This document shows, piece by piece, positions 41,601 through 54,989 of a DNA stretch of 64,000 nucleotides (positions are counted from its first letter, which is position 1; the number at the start of each line of letters is the position of its first letter). The position numbers and the translations under genes were made by a program. The notes under the pieces were generated by a model. That model was not told the DNA's origin. It saw only the letters and a program-made list of their open reading frames with translations, and made no database searches. This stretch comes from Xestospongia bergquistia. Its lineage: Eukaryota > Porifera > Demospongiae > Haplosclerida > Petrosiidae. The DNA lies in contig OZ014411.1 in the NCBI GenBank assembly GCA_963965975.1, positions 3,891,001 to 3,955,000 on the forward strand, given 5' to 3'.

Positions 41601-44600
41601 AATATATGACATCAGACTTCTTTTGTTAATCTGGTCAACTTTCTGGTTCATAGACATTGATATAGACAGTAGTATTTTTCTAAAATGTTATGTTAGTATT
41701 TTTTATTTAATAATTTACTATTTGTTCTAGTGTAAATATCTTAAAAACAAATACTGCATAAAACTTAACATGTTGAACATCTAATATATATTATAATATA
41801 TATGTTATATAATATATATCAGATGTTATATATTATATAACATATGTATATTATATGTTATATAATATATAACATATAATATACATATGTTATATATTAT
41901 ATAGCATATGTATATTATAACCAACAAAGTTATGTAATGAAACATACCTTGTATCAATTGCAATATTTCACTGCTGCTATGGTGATCTAATTGAACTCTA
42001 TCTGCTGCTGTTTGTCCTTTTTGATTTTTCATACTAACACTTGATCCATAAGTGAGTAATATTTTTACACAATCCTTATAACCTGCTCGACATGCGATGT
42101 GTAATGGTGTGTCACCTTCCTACATGACAACCATAACTTTAAGTTAAAGCATGATTAAAAAGTGATAGAAAAACAGAAAAGAGGAGCTTACACTATCAAT
42201 AGCATTAACATTAGCTTTTGCTAATACTAATTTATAAAGCACTTCAGCATTCCCTCTCAGTGCAGCAATATGTAACGGAGTAGACTTGTTCTAAAATATA
42301 ACAACAAAGTATAAGTAATTATTGTAACTTGACTTATCATAATTAGTTGTAGTTGTAATGTTTTCATAAATTATATCACAATTTGTAATGTTCTGTGTGC
42401 ATACTTATAGTTAGTACATTTGTAATGTCCTAAGTCTACTTTTGATTTGTAAGATATATAGTTTCAATGGTACTGAATTGATTCAATGATTTACTTATTA
42501 ATTTGGTTACAACAGTAATTTAATTGCAACATATGATCTGAGAATTGTAAGTCTATTGAAATTTAAACCATAAATATATTTTATATTCTGAAGGATTGAA
42601 ACTTTAGACCTTCTTCTCAGCTGCTTCAATGCTTTGAGCTATTTCAATGACTAAGTGTAAAAGTAATATTAACATTGATTGTAAATGCTGTTGAAGTGGA
42701 GCCTCATGGAATTGAAGTATAAGAAATGAGAAGAACATAGAGATTAATTATATTTAGAAATTTTAAACTTGACATTGCTTCAAGATGCAAGCCACAGACA
42801 AACCTTCTTCCTCACGCTTTGGCAAAAATAAAATATCCTGTAATGTCTTGTAACTTCTTTCACCAATGAGACTAAAAATTAAGAACAGCTGCTTTCTTTA
42901 TTGTATTGTTAACAATGCCATTAGCATTGTGGAAAAGTTCTTATGAAATAATATATTGACTTTGAGAATTGAATTCTTCAATGCAATTAAAACTGACCAT
43001 AATAAAACATTGTCCTTGTGAAAATGTGGTGTCCTAAACTAACATTAAAAGGATAATCAACAACCATCAAGACAACACAACCAAGTCTTGACCAAAAAAT
43101 TTGTCTTTAGGTGGATCCTATCACCTACTTACAACTAATTAACTAATTAACCAGCAAGAAAACTACAAGTCAATATACATAATATTATATACTAAACATA
43201 CTTCATTTATTGCATTGGGGTGTGATTGAAATTGTAGTAAAATGCCTGCAACTTCATTACTGCCATTTCTTGCCGCTTCATGTAAAGGAATTTCCATTAG
43301 CTGTATATAAATAAAAATTGTTAAAAGGATACTACAACAATAAAAATAGTAATTTTTGTAAATCAAAACATCATTAATAAAGGATTAGTCTCAATTAACT
43401 TTATTTTTTGCATTAGGGTCAGCCTTATGTAACAATAACAGTTCACAAATTTCTGCACTGCCATGTCTTGCAGCATGGTGTAATGGAGTTTCCTCATCCT
43501 ATGAAAAGACAGGTTAATGGTTAATAATGGATCTTAAGGGCATGCACAGAGTAAGTAGCACTAAATTTCATAACCCAAAGTTGTAAAAAGTTTGTTTATT
43601 AACCACACCTTACTAAAAGTGATTTAGATACAAAAAATTTTTGAAGGATCTATTTATAATTTGGTGGTGTGTCTATTATATAAATGCGTTATCAAATTTG
43701 TTTTTTGAAGTTTATAACATGTATGATTTCGTATTTTATTTAAGAACCACTTTAAGCTAAATTTAGCAACTACCATAACAATCCGCAAACTTGTATATGT
43801 TAAAATATTAATTTGACAAATAAAATTATATAAGATTGAAGCAGATATTTCAATACTCATTGATAAATTCACTTACAATAGTAGTGCACTCAATATCTGC
43901 ACCTTCTTCTAATAGCATTGATACAGCTTTAGTTTTTCCCTTTCTTGCAGCCCGATGCAATGGTGTTCGTTGGTACTAAATAAAATAAACCTCATAACAG
44001 AGAAATACAAGTATATGTAATATATTGAGACTTATTATGTTGTGTTATCTATGCATTGTAATTATTTGTAATGATTTGTGACGTCATTGATACATTTCTG
44101 TGTATATATATATATATTGTATTCTGCCATTGTTGTTGAGAGATTAAAGATATTTAATTCAGTGAAATACCTAAGGTAGTCGTGCTAGACGGAGTTACTA
44201 CAGTATACTGCATTTATTTTCAAAAACAAAAAGTGCTTCTACCTATGCCAATGATTTGTTTATAGATTCACATTTCATTATTGATAGAATGGCTAGCATT
44301 GGTTATTGTGTGCAGTGTCTTAGTATAAATTGCCTAAAATATATACAAATAAAGCTCATGTATGAATTATTTTAAGAATTTCAAAAATGTCAAGCTGAGC
44401 TTCTTAACCTCAACAAACACAAACTAGGCCCAAAAGCTAACATTGTCTAATATTAATAGAATTTGTCTACTGATCAGTTAGAAAATTATTTTTAATTTAT
44501 ATATATTATTATTATATATATACATGAGACACCAATCACAGATTAAGGTTGTGTGTAGTAAGTTACCACATAAGTATATTAAATTACATCATTCAAAATG

Positions 44601-45136
44601 TTTAGAATAATCTACTCTTTTATTATGTTGGTATTGCGATTTGAAATGAACACAATGTTCTTTGAATGACAACATTCAGCTTGATCTGTATTTATATGAT
44701 GTTTTAGAAGCTTTATTATATAGCTACCACATGCAATGTACATATGATGAATGCAAAATAATTACATCTAAAGAATGATTGTTTACTCCTTTTCTTCTAG
44801 AGTGGTTGTATACCAATATGCAGATCATGCACAAGACTCTCTAAAAATAGAGTCACCATTAGGTTCAGATAGATACTCTGCAAAAATGATAACTGTATGC
44901 TTAAGATTTAAAATTAATAACTAAACAATGTATTAACATAGAGTTAGGTCTTTCTCTTACTGGATCACGAGCACTAATGTTTGCACCAGAGATAATAGCT
45001 GCTTTGATTTCATCTGAATTACCTTCTTCAACAGCATCAAAAAGATGTTTGTTCTATAACGAAAAAGCAACTCAAATTTATTTTGAAAATATTGAATCAA
45101 ATTGACATGATGACTTACCATTTTTTCTTGAGACAT
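36328..45136 (-). CDS. Ankyrin-repeat / coiled-coil / ZU5 / death-fold-like protein
   Basis: Nineteen coding exons on the minus strand join in phase to 2748 nt, 915 residues plus stop: 45119-45136, 44961-45053, 43877-43975, 43400-43498, 43202-43300, 42192-42290, 41948-42119, 40591-40653, 40243-40290, 40078-40200, 39192-39245, 39033-39143, 38264-38362, 37493-38215, 37308-37447, 37106-37258, 36865-37057, 36730-36774, 36328-36644. Ankyrin repeats occupy about residues 7-227 (TPLHRAARKGK, TPLHHAARHGS, TPLHIAALRGN, TPLHIACRAGY). A coiled coil follows at 227-359, then a ZU5-like beta domain about 393-560 (WNEYGLRIIIPKGTQPP), and an all-helical C-terminal domain 811-915 resembling a CARD/death fold (LLLASELFSAHLIT). 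ZU5 plus death-fold proteins such as UNC5, ankyrins and PIDD act as scaffolds in adhesion or death signalling; the role here is inference. The start is a short exon, MSQEKM. Copy 1 (16649-18688) has lost the first half. Confidence 0.85.
38615..38652. repeat. (TA)n tract in an intron of the ankyrin/ZU5 gene
   Basis: About 38 bases of TA. The matching tract in unit 1 is shorter (18945-18970). Confidence 0.9.
41778..41922. repeat. AT-rich interlocking palindromes
   Basis: Repeated blocks of tatattatataacatatg and its reverse complement alternate over about 145 bases and can fold into several competing cruciforms. The tract lies in the intron just downstream of the last ankyrin exon. There is no unit 1 counterpart because that region is deleted there. 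Confidence 0.8.
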
Positions 45137-47035
45137 TTTATGTAATCCTTTTTTTAGTGAATTTAGTACAAAGATCAAGCAATATCGTGAACCTATTATT
45201 AGTATACCATGTGTTATTAGTAAGATAATGAATATATTATAATTATATCATAATATATGTATAATGAACATAATTAAATAACTAGAAAGTAAAGGTAGAC
45301 TTTCATCACAACTAAGTTTGTTAGTTTTGTCTAGATTCGCCATCAGAATTCCCTTGAAATCCAACACTCTCATCTCTTACTATTATACAAAGACATGGGA
45401 CAGTTGAATTATGGGCAGCATAGGACTAGGTATTATATAGATATTCAAATGTTAAACCAGACACACATGTTTGTGTCAGCTGTCTACTAATTCAGAATAT
45501 GTAGAAGTGTTGTTTCCTGAAAGCAACTTGAATGTTTTATTAAGTTTGAACTTTTTTAACATTAAATAAAATTGCAAAGATCCTACTTACTTGAAGATAC
45601 TTGGGTTTTAGTCCTTCAGCAAAGAGAGGCCTATAGTGTCCTATAGGTTATAAATCAAGTGAAAGCATTAAATGAAAAATTGTTGCTTCCTAGAGAGAAA
45701 CTTGTTCAATGAAAGCTTTGAAATATGTTATTTCTAAAAACTGTAATATAATCTCGGACGATGTACTTTCTAGCAAAAACTTAGTATATATAGCAATTAA
45801 GTATAATTCAGCTTTGTCATCAGTCTTATAACAACACTTTAATAAAACACAACAAAATTTTGATTTCAAGTGCATCAATGATAATCGCTATCTTTTAAAG
45901 CGTTAATAATATTAAAATTTTCAGCCATATCTTTATTAGTGTTAGCAGACATCTCTAAGTGTTTTCTGACATGTATGTTTTGATTATTGTAAAACATTTT
46001 CTTATATAGGAACATATCAACTAGGAAGTTTCTTAAATGTAGATTTTTGACACTACTTTTTTAAACTAAAATTGCATGACTGTGGATCATGAACCTTTAA
46101 AGATTTCTGTCATAAAAAATAAGCATTTTTGTCTTCATCCACTGTGAAATGGTAAAAAAAATTGCTATTTGCACTTTATAAAATGACTGTTTATTATAAT
46201 TTTCTAATACATGAAGAATTAAGTGATATCTTTTTGTAAGTCAATAGCTAACACCCTTTCTTAAAGAAAAAGGAAAAGTAAGGTATTTTACAAACTACAG
46301 ACCTTAATTGATATACGCAACTTTTGAAATTGATCAATAATTATGAAAGCATGCATCTCTTTAAAATAAAGCTATAAGATGTTGCTCTCTCACTCAGTAG
46401 AACCACATTGAAAACATTCTCATTTTTAGCACTACACAAACAATAGTTTCCTGTTGTATGTGGCTTCATGACCACAAGTAAAACCTCTTTTTAAAAACGT
46501 AGCTTCATGGTAATCTATATGTTATCACAATTCCAACTTATAAAGACTAGCATTTTCTGATAAAAAGAAAGAAAAATGCTAACATCATAGACTTTAGTGA
46601 CAGAAAAAGTTAGTGCAACATTAATTTTCTTATGACTAAGTAATAAGCTGGTATTAAGGATGGCTAAAAGATAATACCATTGCATTCAACTTTTCAAATT
46701 CAAGGTAGCATCACTAACTAGTACTACTGTAACATTAAATCTATATATGGTTATACAGGTAAAAACATTATGAAATTGACTACTCATGATGTATTTTGTA
46801 GTGAAATATACAACTAATATGTAAATAAAACAACCAATTTATTCCAGCAGTGAGCTATAGTATTAATAATAATATACAAACAGCAGTCATCTATACTAGG
46901 AAACTGGGGAAACACAGGCATACATCTTTATACCATCTTGTCAAACAGAACTACTATAAGTAATACTGTGTACATTAATAACAATTTTATAATTATTTCC
47001 ATATTAAAGTGACGTTACAGCAAATTGTGGTAGTC
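45137..47035. other. Upstream region of the ankyrin/ZU5 gene
   Basis: No further coding exon is supported. Part of it (about 45950-46470) is repeated in the same orientation at about 48010-48538, next to the retroelement LTR, so this upstream sequence has been copied locally. A minus-strand open stretch at 45690-45878 has no recognisable features. Confidence 0.45.
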
Positions 47036-48539
47036 TCGCACATCCGGATTGCACTATGCGTACTTCTGCAATTGTTAAACTTTGTAATACATAAAAACAA
47101 CACCTACCAAAATTTGTCTTTAGAAGCAGTTCCTTTCTTGTATGTCTCTCTACAGCAATTAATTTTTAATTAACGTTATTCACGTGATTAAATTATTACT
47201 CAGAAATAAACCACGGTCCATCAGCGTTCTATATAATATGATGCATTCAAGTATTAACATTTCAAAGATGAGGTTAATTTTAAACCATTAACCATCATTT
47301 CATTACCTTTTCATAATAAATCAATACTTGACCCATAGAACACAATCAACTTGCATTCTTTTATAACATGAACCATTGGTAATGTTGACACATGCTGAAC
47401 AGCTATTCTATGTACATAAAAACAAATGTATTTGTAGAGAAGAATAACTAGAATAGCAACGAACAATCTATTATTTATTGTAAGACTTGATTGCATTCAT
47501 TACTTTTTACAAAAAGAAAATCATAGCAAACAGCTAGGTAATGATGCTATTAGTCCTTTGAATTTTATATTCTATATTTATAGAATGTCCAACATCATTT
47601 AAAACTACTTTTACCAATGAATTCTACATTCGTAGCACAGCCTTGAAAGTAACACCATCTATATATTACTGTAACATCATTTGATGAATTCAGCTAATAA
47701 ATAGTTATTTTAGTTACAAATGAGTTAATTATCATGCAGGCATACATGTGTTTGAGAGCTATCTCAATGGAGTAGGTATTAGGACAGCCCTTCTAACCAC
47801 TTGCATACTCTATGTGAGGATAACAGCATTAAACTCTATGAGTTCATTTCCATAGAAACTGTGTAGTAATCAAAACAGCAGATGTTGTTTATGCTTTCCA
47901 AATGGTATATGTACTTTGTAGGATTTATGTTCACTGTTTACAACACAGGAGATAAGTATTATCGACTTCAAACTAACTTTAAAGACAAATTTTATTCTAC
48001 TTGATTTCATTACATGTCATAGAATAACTGTAAGTATTCTATAGATATTTTGATGGCAAATCAGACATGCATGTTTGTGTTAGCTGTCTATATCTTTTAT
48101 AGACTGTTGTTTTATTATGTATGCGTAATAAAAAAAAATCTTTTTACCAAATTTGCATGACTTTGCATCATGAAATTTTTAACATTTCTGTGATAAGAAA
48201 AATGGTTATTTTGTTGTCATCATCCCTTGAGAAATGGTAAAACATTGCTACTTGCACTATATATAATAACACTTTACTATAATTTTATAATGGCAAAATA
48301 GAGAAATAATTGATGTCTTTTTTGTATGTCAATAGCTAAGACCCATTCTAAGGAAAAAGAAAAAAGCATTTTACAAGCTTCAGACTTGACTTATACAACT
48401 TTTGGAATTGATCAATAATTCTCAAAGCATGCTTCTTTTAAAAATAAAGCTATAAGGTGTTGCTTTCTCACTCAGCAGAACCACGTTGAAAACATTTTCA
48501 TTTTTAGCACTACACCAATAGTAGTTTCCTATTGGGTAT
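47036..48539. other. Mosaic of locally duplicated sequence
   Basis: About 47036-47975 matches 19456-20400 of unit 1. A short piece near 47975-48035 matches 38937-38990, and about 48040-48538 matches 45950-46470. This patchwork suggests several recombination or gene-conversion events. No genes seen. Confidence 0.55.
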
Positions 48540-48688
48540 TGTTGTAATTCTACTATAGACTGAGCTTACTAGTACAACATATATATTTAAAAGAACAATA
48601 TCTCAACACCTGTAGACTGAACAAAACTGAATTTAATTCCAGAACATTTATATAAACATTACATCATAGGTTTATTTAAGTTACCACA
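48540..48688 (-). mobile_element. 3' LTR of Ty3/gypsy element
   Basis: On the minus strand this 149-bp block begins TGTGGTAA and ends TACAACA. It is preceded on that strand by a purine-rich primer tract (AAAAAGGGGGGAAA, 48689-48703) that directly follows the pol stop codon. The left boundary is confirmed because flanking sequence matches the empty site near 46440-46465. No second LTR is found, so target-site duplication cannot be tested. Confidence 0.75.
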
Positions 48689-51600
48689 TTTCCCCCCTTT
48701 TTAGGTTCGAATTAGTGAAGCAAATGTTTCAGGAGGTTTTTGTTTTCGACTTGATCTTCTAACTGGTGAACCCACTACTGGTGTTGGATTTTCAGGTGTT
48801 GATTGAGTAGGCTCTGTTGGTTCCACATGATCTTCTTGAGCTTCTGAAACTTCTACCTGATTAGGTTGAGGTCTTCCTTGAGGTGTGGTATCTATTATTG
48901 ACCAATCCTCTTGAGTTGATAATGTAGTTTGTGACTCTTCTGAAAATCTTCAAAGATGGTCAATATGACGTTGCAAAGTCATGCCACTTTCAGTTGTAAC
49001 TTCATACAATAAAGGTCCAGTTATTTTAGTTACCTTCACTGGTATCCACATAGATCCATGAAAATTTTTTGCAAACAACAGATCATCCGGTTTAAACTTT
49101 CGAGGTTCCTTGCCAGAGATGAGTTTCTCCTGTTTCTTCTCGACATCTTCTGACATATCAGGATGTAGTGCATCTAAACATGTACTTATCTTCCTCCCCA
49201 TATATATGACATATGAACGACTGAGGCTCTTCATTCAACTGACTCCAGGATTCAACACCAGTGACTGACCAGGTGGAGGTACAATTACTTGTGATCCCCA
49301 TAAGAGACACCCTTTGACGATGCTGAGTTCATCTCGACGGTTAAAGTATGGCTTGAGATCTTCATTGTCAACAATGTTTGGCCATCCGTGTAATACAAAA
49401 CAATGAACTCGAGATTAGATTGGATCCTTTTCTGTCCAATTCTTTATTTGATTAGCAGTCATAATTACTTCTGAGAGTTGATGAATGAGTAGTTCTACCG
49501 ATCCATCTTTACTTGACTCGGGTGTGGTCTCTGGTAAAGGGAGTCTACTGAGAGCATCAGCATTTGCTACTTTGGATCCTGGTCGATATTCAATATCATA
49601 TTCATAAGAAGTGAGGAGAAGTGACCAACATTGAATCCTTGATGCAGCAATCACTGGTATGGACGAGTTTCACTGAATAAATACATGAGTGGTTGGTGGT
49701 CTGAATATATTTTGAACTTTCTTCAGGATAAGTATTGGTGTAGTTTCTTCACAGAGAAAATAATTGCTAAGGCTTCTTTTTCTAGTTGCGAATACTTCTT
49801 CTCAGCTGGTGAGAGAGTTCTAGAGATGAATGCAATTGGTTTCTCTGATCCATCGTCCATCTTATGAGCTAACACTGCTCCTAAACCATACTGTGAAGCA
49901 TCACATGAATGTATGATCTCCTTCTGACAATCATAATGCACGAGGAGTGTGGATGATTGAAGCAACTGCTTGGCTTTATTAAATGCATCTTCTTGCAACT
50001 TCTTCCAGGACCAGTTTACATCTTTCCTAAGTAAATGATACAGTAGAGACAAAAGAGTAGATAAGTGAGGCAAAAATTTAGAGTAATAATTGAGCAAACC
50101 TAAAAACAACTTTTAAATTAATTCTGTTACATTTCGAGCACGTGGGGCTTGTTTAATTGCTCTGACTTTCTCCTCTGATGGATGCAAACCCTCTTGATCG
50201 ATTATGTGACCCAGATATTCAACTGACTGTGCAGCGAAAGTACATTTGTGTCTCTTCAATGTTACTCCAGACACTTCTAAACAATTCAGTACTCTTGTCA
50301 GGTTCTCAAGGTGCTCTTGTTGGCTTTTTCCGGTTACAAAAATGTTGTCAATTAATGCAACCATCCCTGGTAACCCTTGCAACAAACTCTCAATTGTTCG
50401 TTGAAAAATGGCAGAGGCAGAAAAGATACCAAAAGGAAGTTGTTTGAACTGAAATAAACCCTTATGAGTGTTAATAATAGTAAACTTTTTGGAATCCTCT
50501 TCTAGTACAATTTGTTGATAAGCATGAGAAAGGTCTAGTTTAGAGAATACCTTTCCTCCAGAAAGGTCTGTGAATAGATCTTCCACTTGGGGAAGAGGGT
50601 ACTCTTCTAGTTTGGAGACTGCATTTACTGTCACCTTATAATCTCCACAAATACGTATACTCCCATCTGACTTGACAACTGGTAAGATTGGGGCAGCCTA
50701 ATCAGAAAATTGAACTGGTGAGATAACTCCAGCTTTGAGTAGACGTTCTAGTTCTCGATCTACCTTGTCACGTAACGAGTAGGGGACTGGGCGAGGTTTA
50801 AAATAACGAGGTTGAGCATTGCTGGGGACACAAATTTTGGTTTCCATACCCTTCAACTTCCCTAACTTGGATCTGAAAAGACGAGAATGTTTCTCAATGA
50901 CTTCATCCAATGGTGAGTTGATACGAAAGCTTTTAATAATCTGCCAGTCCAGTTTGATCCTCTTTAGCCAGTTACGACCGAACAAACTAATGCCTTTCCC
51001 CTTAATTACAAAAATTGGAAGTGTGACTGTTTGTGTCTGGTATTTAACCTTGACGTTTGCACTTCCCAGGACTTCTAACAAGTGCCCTGAATACGAAGTG
51101 AGAGATGCATTACTATAGGGTGGAGCTGAACTGAGGAGGACAGCACTGAATTGAACATGTCTTCACTAATGATGGAGACTGAAGCACCTGTGTCCAACTC
51201 CATGTCTAACTTGTGACCATTAATTTTACTTCCATGGCTAGCTTGATTGGATCAGACCTAGATGAAAAAGAATAAATCATAAATAAATCATTAGATTCTT
51301 CTGGAGTGAGTTCTTCCAGAGGTGATGACTCCTCTTTGTTTACAGAGTGCAGGCCCTTTGCTGGTCTTCCTTTACACTTCTGAGACTTTGTGGTAGGGCT
51401 CCGACACACCTTAGAGATGTGGCCAGTCTTGCTGCAATTGTAGCTTTTGATGAACCGGCACTCCCGCACCGCGTGTGGACCTCCACAACGAAAACATACA
51501 ATGGTGGACGACCTCGGGTTGATGTATTGTGTCGTCTTGTAGTGCGATGGACTTCTTCTTTCTTAGTTTCTTGCTGCATTAAGTGAGCATGCTTCTTGGC

Positions 51601-51740
51601 ACCTTCTAATCCTGTAGCTATCTCGACTGATCGATCGAAGGTAAGATTATCTTCCTCCGTAAGTAGACGACTTCTGATATATTCGTGCTGTAGACCACAC
51701 ACGAATTTGTATGCATTCTTTTTTTGCATCAATTTTAAGC
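48540..51740 (-). mobile_element. Defective, 5'-truncated Ty3/gypsy retrotransposon
   Basis: Running on the minus strand from about 51740: partial gag (FVCGLQHEYIRSRLLTEED), zinc knuckles with frame change (CFRCGGPHAVREC; YNCSKTGHISKVC) near 51405-51500, aspartic protease site LDTGAS near 51200, reverse transcriptase 51081-50113 (LDLSHAYQQI, LPFGIFSASAIFQ), RNase H about 50109-49655 ([14 protein letters not shown]) and the chromatin-side linker (NADALSRLPL). The integrase core is missing: a short integrase start near 49260-49410 joins directly to the pol C-terminus at 49234. The catalytic YxDD box reads ALIDN. Frameshifts and stops occur throughout. The 5' LTR and gag start are absent; at about 51740 the sequence passes straight into host sequence. 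It is inert by itself. Confidence 0.88.
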
Positions 51741-53090
51741 CTATTGAATACATCAACAACCAATTATATTTTTGGAGAAAAACAGCAAAAATAGCAATGA
51801 ACAATCTGTTGCTATCGTAAAATTTGATTAAAATCATTCCTTTTTACTGAATTTTACAGTTATAGCACAACCTTGAAAGTAACACCATCTATATTAATAC
51901 CATAAAATGGTTTGGTCAATTTAGCTAATTTATAGTTATTTTAGTTACAAATGAGTTAATTATCACAGATGTCATGCAGACATACATATGTGTGAGAAGG
52001 CTCTCAATGGAGGAAGTATTAGGACAACCCTTCTAGCCACTTGCATAATCTATCTGAGGAAACCTGTTAAAAAATATGAATTCATTTTCACAGTAATTAT
52101 GTAGTAATCATAACAACACATGGTGTTTATGCTTTCCAATGATAGATGTACTTTATGCAATTGTTATATTCATTGTTTACAGCACAGATAATAAGAATAA
52201 TCAATTTTAAACCAACAACTCTAAACCAAATTGAACTTACAAAAAAAGTTGTATTTATACTAACTACAATGATTAAATAGTATTCTAAAAATAGTTACAA
52301 AATTAAATAGTAATCAACATAACAGCAAGTGATCATCAATCATATATAAAGCAACTGATCTGTATCAAATTTTATGGTCACTTTTACTCAATGTATGTCA
52401 GCTAACTATTTAGTATCTGGCATAGATTGGGTGAAAATAATCTTATATATTGTTCCTATCAAGATTATCCCATTAACTGACATATATTTGGGTAAATGTA
52501 TAGATAGTTTAATGTCTGTGGTAGTTTACACTTTAATATCTAATGGTTTGGTGCAATAGTCAACAGTGTTGTCATCTTTTTTATTTGTCTTTAAAATTAT
52601 CACTTATTAAAAGCTGTGTCAGTCTCTAAGATGGTTCAAGTCATTAGCTTAGGTCAAAAATTACCAAAAAAGTAAATTTACTAGTTTATTGGATTTATAT
52701 ATATCATGTTGTCATGACAACCAAACAATTCTGTATTTTTCTGATACTATAATCTACATATGTGTTTAATGAAGGTCGTCATAATTATAACTATTTTTAA
52801 AAAAATACAGCTAGTTAGTGAAGTCATATTAATCTATAAGTTGATACATGCTCATGAATTCACCTTGGTTCGATAGGAATGTTAACGTTCTAACTTTGGA
52901 AAACTTCACCATCAAACTCATAGCACATTGTAATGTATCAATAATTAAATTTACGGTATATTGTGAGATCCCACTCAAGGTTAAATAACACGTTGCTGCA
53001 ACTGTATAACGAAATATATTGGAGTCTAGATTTTTCCTGTTATCTCTTATCTTCCTCCTTCTCAGCGTTCTAATTGAATAAACCTTAATC
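51741..53090. other. Diverged copy of GGT upstream spacer
   Basis: This matches about 19840-21820 of unit 1 with more divergence than other duplicated blocks and several deletions. The last 150 bases (leader of GGT2) match 21660-21820 more closely. No separate gene is supported. Confidence 0.5.
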
Positions 53091-54949
53091 ATGGGAAAAA
53101 TGAAAAAAATTTGTATACGTGCAGGAATTACTATTACAACAATATTCTTTATTCATGTATTGTTGATGACAATAATCGAAATAGTCATTCTGTTCACCCG
53201 AAATGATAGTCACTCTGACGATGAGACCATAAAAAGTGACTATCAACATGGAGCTGTAGCAAGTGATTCTCCTATTTGCTCTGAAATAGGAGTGAAAATA
53301 TTAAAGAAAAATGGATCAGCTGTTGACTCAGCAATAGCAACTTTGTTCTGTATAGGTGTACACAACTTGCAATTGGCTGGCATTGGAGGTGGTGGTTTTC
53401 TTATGTACTATAATTCATCCATGAAACAAGCTTTTGCTATTGACTTTCGTGAAAAAGCTCCTCAAGAAATCCCTGAAAAAGTGATGCAGATGTTTAAAAA
53501 TAATGAACACTCTACAAAAAGAGGTACGTTACGTGTATATTTCTTAAGTACTCTAAATGTACAATAGGTGGATTAGCTATTGGTGTACCGGGACAAGTCA
53601 AAGGATTGTATGCAGCCCATCAAAAGTTTGGTCGCCTGTCTTGGGCAGAACTTGTTCAACCATCTATTGAATTAGCTGAAAAAGGTGTTGAAATTTTACC
53701 ATCAGTAGCCAAGAGTATAGAAGAGGACTCTGTTTATAGTAACTTAATGAACGGAAATTTTCCAAATTTGAAGTTAGTTACTGAAGTTTAGTATTGATAA
53801 ATGCAATGATTTTATCCAGACAATTATTAATAAGTCCTAATGGTCAAGCATTAACTGTGGGTAGCACTTTGAAGCAGCCTCAGCTAGCTACAACTTTAAG
53901 AGCTATAGCTGAAGAAGGACCAGACTACTTTTACAACAGTAACTTTACTAAAAAATTGGTTAAAGATTTGCGTGAACGATACAATAGCATTTTAACATTT
54001 GAAGATTTCAAAACTTATACTGCAGTTACTCGACCTGTGTTAATGAGCCGTTTTGACAATAACATGGAAATTTACAGTTTTCCTCCCCCAGCTAGTGGTG
54101 CAATGTTAGCACTTATATTGAATATACTAGATGATGGTAAAAAATAAATGATTATTTAAAAGTTTACTTAAATGTTTTCAGGTTACCTTCAGACTGGAAT
54201 TAATTTAAGAGCAGAAGCATATCATCGTATTGTGGAGGCATTCAAATTTGGCTATGCCCAGCGTATGTTTTTAGGAGATCCTGACTTCAATGATACTATT
54301 AATAAAGTAAGATACATTACTTTTATCAAACGTAATCTATATGGTAATAGGTTGTAAAAAATATGATGAATGTTAACACTTCAGAATGGATGCGTGACCA
54401 AATTAGTGATACAACAACTTACGATGATAATTACTACAAAATAGACTTAAGATATAATCCACCATCTTTAGGAACTACTCATCTTTGTGTGCTAGATGAA
54501 CAAGGTGATGGAGTGGCAATTACTAGTACTATAAATAGCCAGTAAGAAAAAGGAAAAAGAGATTTATTAATAAGATATTTCTTAGTTTTGGTAGTTTAGT
54601 GCAATTAAGTGGTGTTCTTTTTAATAATCAAATGGATGATTTTAGTATACCAGGAAGAAATAACACCTCTGGATATCCTCCTTCTGAAAGTAATTACTTA
54701 CGAGGTAGCTATAGGCCTCTTTCATCAGCAGTCCCTACCATCATTACTAAAAATGGAAAGATAGTCATGATTGTCGGAGCTGCAGGAGGCTTGAAAATAC
54801 CAACAGCAACAGTACAGGTATATATATGAGAGACCAATTAGTTGTATCACTATAGCTTGTTAGCATATGTCAGCAAAGGATAGTCTATCCCAAGTCTTAA
54901 TAATGACAATAATAACAATAATAATAACATAATAATAAGAACAACAACA

Positions 54950-54989
<40 letters not shown>

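Noticed and set aside
50178-50447. Plus-strand open frame in the retroelement
   Set aside because: It is the antisense shadow of the reverse transcriptase on the minus strand.
50819-51820. Other plus-strand open frames across gag and protease
   Set aside because: They are shadows of the minus-strand gag/pol; no family match.
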